From Bacillota bacterium (GTDB lineage Bacteria; Bacillota; Clostridia; Christensenellales; UMGS416): a DNA stretch of 64,000 nucleotides. Where the stretch lies: the NCBI GenBank assembly GCA_023422005.1, contig JAEZSC010000186.1:62001-126000 (forward strand). Reading direction: 5' to 3'. The notes beneath the pieces are model-generated. The model was not told the DNA's origin, searched no databases, and saw only the letters and a list, made by a program, of their open reading frames with translations. Positions within the stretch are counted from its first letter, which is position 1, and the number at the start of each line of letters is the position of its first letter. The position numbers were made by a program, and so were the translations under genes. Of this stretch, positions 57,933 to 64,000 are shown piece after piece.

Positions 57933-58156
57933 ACGGCAGCGCGTACAAGCTGTCCAAAATCGACAAGGCGCAACAGCGTCGGCGGCGAAGCAAATGTAAA
58001 GAAGTTGTTACTGGAATGTGCCCGGCTTGACAAAGACAATGGGAGAGAATATACTCGAAGCTATTCATTAGCAAACCTAAATGTTAGCTAACCAAGCTTC
58101 ATAGATTTGCAATCATCGCGGCATCATAATTTTATCTTTTATAGGTGACGAGTGCA

Positions 58157-58603
58157 ATGAACCAAATGGATGACATCCTCAAGCTGCTCCACACATTATC
58201 GGCAATGCCCTTTGACCAGGCGGAAATCACCACTGCGGATTTTACTGTGAAGGTAAGTTCCGGCCGCGGCGAGGCCCGCACGAGCATCACTGCGGCTCCC
58301 ATCCCGGCCCCCAGCGCGCCCATCCCAGCCCCCAAACCCGAGCAAAGCCCATGGGTGGATGTGGTTTCCCCAATCATCGGCGTGTTCTATGGCGCTCCCT
58401 CGCCGGAAGACGAGCCCTATGTCAAGGTTGGAGACCGTATCGAGGCCGGCCAGACGCTGTGCATCATCGAAGCCATGAAGCTCATGAACGAGGTGCCCGC
58501 ACCGGTTGGCGGCGTGCTGCGCCAGATGCTGGGCGTCAACGGCGGCGAGGTGGAAGTCGGGCAGGTGCTGTTCCGCATTGAGACGGCGGAGGGCAGCAAA
58601 TGA
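58157..58603 (+). CDS. accB: Biotin carboxyl carrier protein of acetyl-CoA carboxylase
   Basis: AccB carries the biotin that shuttles CO2 between AccC and AccA/AccD. The 148-residue protein has an N-terminal helix (MDDILKLLHTL), a Pro/Ala-rich linker (about 44-64) and a biotinyl domain ending with IIEAMKLMNEV, where Lys108 is biotinylated. The ATG at 58157 lies eight bases after AGGTGA; a GTG at 58145 is possible. First gene of the acc-fab cluster; overlaps accC by ATGA. Confidence 0.95.
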   Translation: MNQMDDILKLLHTLSAMPFDQAEITTADFTVKVSSGRGEARTSITAAPIPAPSAPIPAPKPEQSPWVDVVSPIIGVFYGAPSPEDEPYVKVGDRIEAGQTLCIIEAMKLMNEVPAPVGGVLRQMLGVNGGEVEVGQVLFRIETAEGSK

Positions 58604-59973
58604 AGAAAGTTCTCATCGCAAACCGCGGCGAAATCGCCGTTCGGGTCATTCGTGCATGCCATAAACTGGGCCTGAAGGCCGTGGCCGTGTATTCCACCGC
58701 CGACCGCGACGCGCTGCATGTGCGCCTGGCCGACGAGAGCGTGTGCATCGGCGGCCCCAACCCCCGAGACAGCTACCTGAACCAGCAGGCCGTACTGACC
58801 GCCGTGCGCCGCACCGGCGCCGACGCCGTGCATCCGGGCTTCGGCATGCTGAGCGAAAACGCGGGCTTTGCCCGGCTGCTCATGGATTACGGCGTCGCTT
58901 GGGTCGGTCCGGCTCCTGCTGTCATCGATACCATGGGCGACAAGGCTGCCGCCCGCAAGACCGTAGCCGATCGCGGCGTCATCGTTGTGCCCGGCTCCGA
59001 CGGGCCGCTCAATTCCGAGGAAGAGGGCCTGCGCCTGGCGCAGTCCATCGGCTTCCCGGTGTTGCTCAAGGCTGCGGCCGGCGGCGGCGGCCGCGGCATC
59101 CGCGCCGTTCACGCTTCTTCCGAATTCGGCAACGCCTACCGCACGGCGTCGGCGGAGGCCAAGGCCGCCTTCTCCGACGGAAGGCTGTATCTGGAAAAAT
59201 TCATCGAAAAGCCCCGGCACATCGAGGTGCAGATCCTGGCCGATCACTACGGCAACACGCTGCACTTCGGCACCCGCGATTGTTCGGTGCAGCGCAAGAA
59301 GCAGAAGGTCGTCGAGGAGGCGCCGGCGGCGTCGGTGAGCGCCGCCGTGAACGCCCAACTGTGCGCCATGGCCGTGGAAGCTGCCCGCGCCGCGGGCTAT
59401 ACCAACGCCGGCACCGTGGAATTCATCGTGGACCGCGAAGGCCACCCCTATTTCATCGAGATGAACACCCGTATACAGGTGGAGCACACGATCACAGAAA
59501 TGATCACCGGCGTGGACCTCGTGGAGGCGCAGCTGCGCATCGCCATGGGCGACCGCCTGCAACTTCGCCAGCAGGACATCGTGTTCTGCGGCCACGCCAT
59601 CGAGTGCCGCGTCAACGCCGAGTCCCCGGCCAAGGGCTTCGCGCCTTCGCCGGGCACGGTGGCCACGCTGAACCTGCCCGGCGGGCCCGGCGTGCGCGTG
59701 GACACCGCCGTGTATCAGGGCTGCACGATCCCGCCCTATTATGACGCGATGATTCTAAAGCTGGTCACCCACGCCGAGAGCCGCAACGCCGCCATTGCCC
59801 GCATGCGCCAGGCGCTGGACGAGCTGCGCGTGGATGGCGTGGGTACCAACATCGCCTTTTTGAAGCATCTGCTGGGCCGCAGAGAATTCATCGATATGAC
59901 CTGCCACACCACATGGGTGGAACAGGATGTGCTGGGCGCCTACCGGGAGGATGATGATGCGGTCTCCGTTTGA
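58600..59973 (+). CDS. accC: Biotin carboxylase
   Basis: AccC carboxylates the biotin on AccB with ATP and bicarbonate. The 457-residue protein starts KKVLIANRGEIAVRVIRAC and has the ATP-grasp Gly-rich loop AAAGGGGRGIRA, the EKP-containing LEKFIEKPRHIEVQIL, the DCSVQRKKQKVVEEAP block and EMNTRIQVEH with the catalytic Glu/Arg. Translationally coupled to accB; accD begins inside its last codons. Confidence 0.97.
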   Translation: MKKVLIANRGEIAVRVIRACHKLGLKAVAVYSTADRDALHVRLADESVCIGGPNPRDSYLNQQAVLTAVRRTGADAVHPGFGMLSENAGFARLLMDYGVAWVGPAPAVIDTMGDKAAARKTVADRGVIVVPGSDGPLNSEEEGLRLAQSIGFPVLLKAAAGGGGRGIRAVHASSEFGNAYRTASAEAKAAFSDGRLYLEKFIEKPRHIEVQILADHYGNTLHFGTRDCSVQRKKQKVVEEAPAASVSAAVNAQLCAMAVEAARAAGYTNAGTVEFIVDREGHPYFIEMNTRIQVEHTITEMITGVDLVEAQLRIAMGDRLQLRQQDIVFCGHAIECRVNAESPAKGFAPSPGTVATLNLPGGPGVRVDTAVYQGCTIPPYYDAMILKLVTHAESRNAAIARMRQALDELRVDGVGTNIAFLKHLLGRREFIDMTCHTTWVEQDVLGAYREDDDAVSV

Positions 59974-60823
59974 ACGCACCGCCCAGACCGGTGCCAGCGG
60001 CGCGCTATTTGAGCCGCGGGACATCGACCTGACCCCTGAGCTGCCACAGCCCCTGCAGGCCTGTGCCGGCTGCGGCGCGGGCTTCACCGCTGAGCGGTGG
60101 CAAATCGAGCTGCATGTATGCCCCGCCTGCGGGCAGCACGCCCGCATCGGCGCCCGCGAGCGCGTCGCGATGACCGCCGACGAGGGCAGCTTTCATCAAT
60201 TGCCCGCCCCGGCGGTGTTGCGCAACCCATTGGGCTTCCCCGGTTATGAGGACAAGCTGAAAAAGGGCCGCGATGCCACCGGTATGGCCGACGCGCTGCT
60301 GGCCGGCACCGCCCGCATCGGTGGCTATGCCTGCGCGCTGGCGGCCATGGACACGGGATTCATGATGGGCTCCATGGGCGCGGCGGTGGGCGAAGGCTTA
60401 AGCGCCTTGAGTGACGCGGCGTTGGAACGCAACCTGCCGCTGATCGTTTTCTGCTGCAGCGGCGGCGCCCGCATGCAGGAGGGCATGGTCAGTCTGCTGC
60501 AGATGGCCAAGGTTTCCATGAGCTTCGAGCGGCTGGCCCAACGGGGTCTGCCGTATTTCGCCGTTCTGACCGACCCCACGACCGGCGGCGTCACCGCCAG
60601 CTTCGCCATGCTGGGGGACGTGATACTGGCCGAGCCCGGCGCGCTGATCGGCTTCACCGGCCCCCGCGTCATCGCCCAGACCATCCGCCAGGAGCTGCCC
60701 GAGGGCTTCCAGCGGGCGGAGTTCCTGCTGGAGCACGGCTTCATTGACATGGTGACGCCCCGCGGGGCCCTGCGCGACACGCTGCGCGACTTATTGATGA
60801 TGCATGGAGCCAAACATGAGTGA
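59957..60823 (+). CDS. accD: Acetyl-CoA carboxylase carboxyltransferase beta subunit
   Basis: AccD with AccA transfers CO2 from biotin to acetyl-CoA. The 288-residue protein has an N-terminal zinc ribbon (CAGCG and CPACG, 22 residues apart), then the crotonase-like core: KLKKGRDATGM, MDTGFMMGSMGAAVGE, CCSGGARMQEG and GLPYFAVLTDPTTGGVTASFAMLGD. Three ATGs lie in tandem after GGGAGG; the third, at 59957, has normal spacing. It overlaps the end of accC by 17 bases. Confidence 0.95.
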   Translation: MRSPFERTAQTGASGALFEPRDIDLTPELPQPLQACAGCGAGFTAERWQIELHVCPACGQHARIGARERVAMTADEGSFHQLPAPAVLRNPLGFPGYEDKLKKGRDATGMADALLAGTARIGGYACALAAMDTGFMMGSMGAAVGEGLSALSDAALERNLPLIVFCCSGGARMQEGMVSLLQMAKVSMSFERLAQRGLPYFAVLTDPTTGGVTASFAMLGDVILAEPGALIGFTGPRVIAQTIRQELPEGFQRAEFLLEHGFIDMVTPRGALRDTLRDLLMMHGAKHE

Positions 60824-61793
60824 GCATAGCGCCATCGGCGCGATCAAGGAAAAGCTGGAGGAGCTGCGCCGGCTGCTGCCCGGCCAGAAGGCCCTCATTG
60901 AAGAGCTGGAACGCCAAGCGGAGACTGCGGAGGCTTCGCCCCCTTCTGTTCAGGAGCCGCCGGTGGAAGAGCTCCTTAAGCCTCAAGTGCCAAAAGCGTG
61001 GGAGGTCATCAAACTGGCCCGCGCCAATGACCGGCCCCACGGCTTGCAGTTCATCACTGCCATGACCGAACGTTTCATCGAACTGCACGGTGACCGCGCC
61101 TTTGGCGACGACGCCGCCATCGTGGGCGGCGTGGCGATGTTCCGCGGCCGGCCGGTCACGATCATCTGCACCGAGAAGGGCCGCAGCATCGGCCAAAAGA
61201 TCAAGCGCAACTTCGGCATGCCCCACCCCGAGGGCTACCGCAAGGCCATGCGCCTGATGGAGCAGGCCGAGCGCTTCGGCCGCCCGGTCATCTGCCTCAT
61301 CGATACGTCCGGCGCCTATTGCGGCATCGGCGCTGAGGAGCGCGGCCAGGGCCAGGCCATCGCGTGGAACCTGCAGCGCATGGGCACGCTGAGGGTACCG
61401 GTGGTGTCGGTCATCATCGGCGAAGGCTTCAGCGGCGGCGCGCTGGCGCTGGGCGTGTGCGACCGGCTGTTGATGCTGCAGAACAGCGTGTATTCCATCA
61501 TCACCCCCGAGGGCTGTGCCAGTATCCTGTACAAGGACGCCAAACAGGCCAGCCAGGCGGCGGGCTTTTTGAAGATGACGGCGGAGGATTTGCACGGGCT
61601 GGGCATTTGCGATGGCATCATCGCCGAACCCGCCGAAGGCCTGCGCCACGCCAACCTGGCCGAAGTGGCCGGCCCCCTGGGCGATGCCGTGCAGGCGGCG
61701 CTGGACGAACTGTGTGAACTGGACCCTTCGACGCTGCTGGAGCGCCGGTATGGGCGCTATCGCGCTGTAGGGAGGCAAGATGACTGCGTTTAA
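60816..61793 (+). CDS. accA: Acetyl-CoA carboxylase carboxyltransferase alpha subunit
   Basis: This 325-residue AccA has the N-terminal coiled segment (IKEKLEELRRLLPGQKALIE), VIKLARANDRPHGLQFI, FIELHGDRAFGDDAAIVGG, a KGRSIGQKIKRNFGMPHPEG loop and the core IDTSGAYCGIGAEERGQGQA with oxyanion-forming glycines, followed by GEGFSGGALALGVCD. The start at 60816 fits GGAG six bases upstream and overlaps accD by eight bases. Its end overlaps fabH by 14 bases. Confidence 0.96.
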   Translation: MSEHSAIGAIKEKLEELRRLLPGQKALIEELERQAETAEASPPSVQEPPVEELLKPQVPKAWEVIKLARANDRPHGLQFITAMTERFIELHGDRAFGDDAAIVGGVAMFRGRPVTIICTEKGRSIGQKIKRNFGMPHPEGYRKAMRLMEQAERFGRPVICLIDTSGAYCGIGAEERGQGQAIAWNLQRMGTLRVPVVSVIIGEGFSGGALALGVCDRLLMLQNSVYSIITPEGCASILYKDAKQASQAAGFLKMTAEDLHGLGICDGIIAEPAEGLRHANLAEVAGPLGDAVQAALDELCELDPSTLLERRYGRYRAVGRQDDCV

Positions 61794-62763
61794 CGTGAAA
61801 GTAACCGGGCTTGGGGCCTATAATCCGCCCCATGTCGTGGAAAACGAAGAGTTGGTCGGAATGGTGGATACCTCCGACGAGTGGATACAAACCCGCACGG
61901 GCATCTGCCGGCGGCACGTCAGCACGGGCGAGACCGTGCTGGATATGGCCGAGGCCGCCGCGGCACAGGCCATCGGGAGCAGCGGTCTGAAACCCGAGGA
62001 CATCGGTCTGGTCATCGTGGCTACGTCCTCACCGGACAAGTATTTCCCGATGGCGGCCACGCTGCTGCGGGGCCGGCTGGGCATGGGGGAAGGGCCGGGC
62101 TTCGACCTGTCGGCGGGCTGCACGGGCTTCCTTTACGCGTTGGGGGCTGCCTCCTCCATGATGCAGGCCATGGACATCAGCCACGCGCTGGTCGTGGGTG
62201 CGGAGATGCTTACGCGGTTTGTGGACTGGACCGACCGCGCCACGAGCGTGCTCTTTGGCGACGGCGCCGGCGCAGTTGTATTGAGCCGCGGCAAGCCCGG
62301 CTTGGGAGCGATTTACCTGAACGCCCGCTCCGACGACGCCGGCATACTGGCAATGGACGCGCTGTCCGTCCGCAATCCGTGGGTGACCAAGGAACCACCC
62401 TTCGACCCCAGCTTCCGCATGGGCGGGCAGGACGTGTTCCGCTTTGCCGTGGAGGCCGTGCCCGACGCCGTGAAGGCCGTGGCGGAGCGGTCCGGCCACA
62501 CGCTGGAAGAAGTGGATTGGGTCGTACCTCATCAGGCCAACCAGCGCATCATCCATGCCGCCATGAAGGCCCTGGGCATCCCGGCGGAGAAATGGTTCAT
62601 CAACGTGGCCGACCACGGCAACACCGGCGCCGCGTCCATCCCGATCGCCCTCAGTGAGATGCGCGAGAAGGGCCTGCTCAAGGCCGGCCAGCAGCTGGCC
62701 TTGGTAGCCTTCGGCGCGGGCTTCGCCTGGGGCGGCGCATGGCTGACCTGGGCGATGGACTGA
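61780..62763 (+). CDS. fabH: Beta-ketoacyl-ACP synthase III
   Basis: FabH starts fatty acid synthesis by condensing acetyl-CoA (or a branched acyl-CoA) with malonyl-ACP. The 327-residue thiolase-fold protein has the full triad: Cys114 (SAGCTGFLYAL), His251 (VPHQANQRI) and Asn281 (HGNTGAAS). The N-terminus has TSDEWIQTRTGI. GGGAGG lies before the start, inside the accA coding end. Next come acpP and fabK. Confidence 0.97.
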   Translation: MTAFNVKVTGLGAYNPPHVVENEELVGMVDTSDEWIQTRTGICRRHVSTGETVLDMAEAAAAQAIGSSGLKPEDIGLVIVATSSPDKYFPMAATLLRGRLGMGEGPGFDLSAGCTGFLYALGAASSMMQAMDISHALVVGAEMLTRFVDWTDRATSVLFGDGAGAVVLSRGKPGLGAIYLNARSDDAGILAMDALSVRNPWVTKEPPFDPSFRMGGQDVFRFAVEAVPDAVKAVAERSGHTLEEVDWVVPHQANQRIIHAAMKALGIPAEKWFINVADHGNTGAASIPIALSEMREKGLLKAGQQLALVAFGAGFAWGGAWLTWAMD

Positions 62764-62827
62764 CTTTGCTGCAACCGCGTATCTACGCGTTTGTATAAGA
62801 AAAAAACGAAACGGGAGTGAAAACTAC

Positions 62828-63052
62828 ATGGACAAGATCATCGACATCATCTGCAAGAACCTGGACGTGGAGCCCGAGCAGGTCAAGCCCGAGAGCCTGA
62901 TCATGAAAGACCTGGGCGCTGATTCGCTGGACATGGTGGAGCTGGCTATGGCCTTCGAAGCCGAGTATGGCCTCAAGATCGAGACCGACGACATCGCCGG
63001 CATCAAGACCGTGCAGGACCTGGCCGATTTCATCGCCGCCAAGCAGGGTTAA
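62828..63052 (+). CDS. acpP: Acyl carrier protein
   Basis: This 74-residue acidic helical carrier has the phosphopantetheine site LGADSLDMVEL, with Ser33. It follows fabH by 64 bases, a gap that holds a small hairpin CGCGTA-TC-TACGCG (62776-62789). GGGAG lies about ten bases before the ATG. A perfect 26-base palindrome follows directly after its stop. Confidence 0.97.
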   Translation: MDKIIDIICKNLDVEPEQVKPESLIMKDLGADSLDMVELAMAFEAEYGLKIETDDIAGIKTVQDLADFIAAKQG

Positions 63053-63054
63053 CA

Positions 63055-63080
63055 TTTGACAAAAGCATGCTTTTGTCAAA
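63055..63080 (+). promoter_or_regulatory. Perfect 26-base palindrome between acpP and fabK
   Basis: The sequence TTTGACAAAAGCA (63055-63067) is followed immediately by its exact complement TGCTTTTGTCAAA (63068-63080). It may be an operator, an mRNA processing hairpin or a partial terminator that lets acpP be made in excess over fabK. It lacks a T-run after the stem. Confidence 0.55.
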
Positions 63081-63114
63081 CCCAAGCGAGCGACCGAGAG
63101 AGGAGTGGTCATCA

Positions 63115-64000
63115 ATGATGCGGCTGGATCAATTGCTGGGCATCCAATACCCGCTGATTCAGGGCGGCATGGCATGGGTCAGCGATCACCGGCTGGCCTC
63201 GGCTGTCAGCGCCGCCGGCGGCCTGGGCGTCATCGCCGCGGGCAACGCTCCGGCCAGCTGGGTGGCCGGCGAAGTAGCCAAGGTGCGCGAGCGCACCGAC
63301 AAGCCCTTCGGCGTAAACGTGATGCTGCTGAGCCCCTTTGCCGACGAAGTCGCCAAGCTGACCATGGAACTGAAAGTCCCCGTGATCATCACCGGCGCCG
63401 GCGACCCAAGCAAGCATGTCGAGGGTTGGAAGGCGGCCGGAAGCCGCGTCATCCCTGTGGTGCCTTCCCTGGCGCTGGGCCTGCGCATGCAGCGCGTGGG
63501 CGTGGACGCCGTGGTGGGCGAGGGCAGCGAAGCCGGCGGGCACATCGGCAAGCTTTCCACGATGGTGCTGGTCAATGAGCTGGCCGCGGGGCTCAGCGTG
63601 CCCGTGGTGGCTGCCGGCGGCATCTTCGACTGGCGGGGCGTGCTGGCGGCCTTCGCGCTGGGCGCCTGCGGCGTGCAGGTTGGCACGCGTTTCATCACGG
63701 CGCTGGAATGCGGTGTGCATTCCAACTACAAGAAAAAGATGATCGACGCCCGCGACATCGACACGATGGTCACCGGCGCCATCACAGGCCACCCGGTGCG
63801 CGTGGTGCGCAGCAAGCTTGCCAAGGAGATGCAGCAGTACGACTTTGACCCCAACGGCGCTGCGGAAATCGAGCGTCTGGGCGCAGGGTCCCTGCGCTCG
63901 GCGGTCGTGGATGGCGACCTGGAACGCGGAAGCTTCATGGCCGGCCAGACGGCGTGCTTCATTGAACGCGAGGAGAGCGTAGCCGCGATACTGGCCGATC
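63115..64000 (+). CDS. fabK: Enoyl-ACP reductase II (FMN), partial
   Basis: FabK reduces trans-2-enoyl-ACP with NAD(P)H and FMN, replacing FabI in many Firmicutes. The visible 295 residues start MMRLDQLLGIQYPLIQGGMA and contain AAGGLGVIAAGNAP, PFGVNVMLLSPF, ITGAGDPSKH, VIPVVPSLALGLRMQ, EGSEAGGHIGKLST with the active-site His, VPVVAAGGI and GVQVGTRF, following pneumococcal FabK from end to end. Only the last few residues lie beyond the right edge. AGGAG lies nine bases before the ATG. Confidence 0.95.
   Translation, partial: MMRLDQLLGIQYPLIQGGMAWVSDHRLASAVSAAGGLGVIAAGNAPASWVAGEVAKVRERTDKPFGVNVMLLSPFADEVAKLTMELKVPVIITGAGDPSKHVEGWKAAGSRVIPVVPSLALGLRMQRVGVDAVVGEGSEAGGHIGKLSTMVLVNELAAGLSVPVVAAGGIFDWRGVLAAFALGACGVQVGTRFITALECGVHSNYKKKMIDARDIDTMVTGAITGHPVRVVRSKLAKEMQQYDFDPNGAAEIERLGAGSLRSAVVDGDLERGSFMAGQTACFIEREESVAAILAD

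Noticed and set aside
57709..58074. 121-residue minus-strand frame upstream of accB
   Set aside because: It covers repeat families E, G and D, has no ribosome binding site and shares its only similarity with another repeat-derived frame near 40990.

Overview
This is a G+C-rich bacterial chromosome window that most resembles a clostridial Firmicute, probably an uncultured, motile, anaerobic Clostridia lineage. That placement is an inference. It rests on an Ech-type energy-converting complex, CheC/CheD chemotaxis adaptors, ComFB, FabK as enoyl-ACP reductase, an FMN-riboswitch-controlled RibU, the NadA-NadB-NadC route, WYL regulation, strong AGGAGG ribosome binding sites and many TTGACA/TATAAT-like promoters. 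No rRNA, tRNA, CRISPR array, prophage or insertion sequence was seen.

Layout. 1-3.0 kb (minus): echA-echB-echC, the membrane arm and electron-transfer start of an Ech-like complex, leaving the window on the left. 3.3-7.3 kb: DUF2726-like protein, S51-type peptidase, a membrane-anchored solute-binding protein and a remarkable protein with 26 cysteines in four C-x3-C-x3-C-x3-C-x3-C blocks. 7.4-15.2 kb (plus): lipoprotein, MacA-like adaptor, MacB-type ATPase and permease, OmpR/HK two-component pair, an SDR lacking its catalytic Tyr/Lys, and a two-LysM protein. 15.8-25.2 kb: mixed single genes (J-domain protein, SGNH hydrolases, TIM-barrel glycosidase-like protein, DUF5680, GT-C-like membrane protein, AlkX/YcaQ glycosylase, VOC protein), a strong stand-alone structured-RNA candidate at 23.9-24.1 kb, and a Gfo/Idh/MocA protein divergent from a WYL regulator. 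26.4-29.8 kb: nadA-nadB-nadC operon for quinolinate and NaMN synthesis. 29.8-36.8 kb: small lower-GC genes, a Nei/Fpg-like protein, an ABC exporter under a 13-bp dyad operator, cheC-cheD and comFB. 37-42 kb: secreted peptidoglycan-binding protein, DUF2680-like and DUF1002 exported proteins, GDSL hydrolase. 42.4-50.9 kb: amidohydrolase, class C beta-lactamase-type hydrolase, galactokinase, rhodanese lipoprotein, and a Gfo/Idh, ThuA-like and SDR group. 51.1-55 kb: FMN riboswitch with ribU, tsaE-tsaB-rimI, MFS. 55.4-57.6 kb: DUF554 and MFS. 58.2-64 kb: accB-accC-accD-accA-fabH-acpP-fabK, malonyl-CoA formation and type II fatty acid synthesis, leaving the window on the right inside fabK.

How it works together. 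The clearest pathways are NAD biosynthesis from aspartate, fatty-acid initiation and elongation, t6A tRNA modification (TsaE/TsaB) with RimI, and FMN-regulated riboflavin uptake. Intergenic space is unusually rich in palindromic repeats. At least seven families recur, often stacked side by side. The most interesting unexplained items are the cysteine-pentad protein, the stand-alone RNA, a switch-like leader upstream of the DUF1002 gene, the dyad wrapped around the -10 box of the ABC exporter, and a ferredoxin-motif remnant fused in frame after an SDR stop codon.
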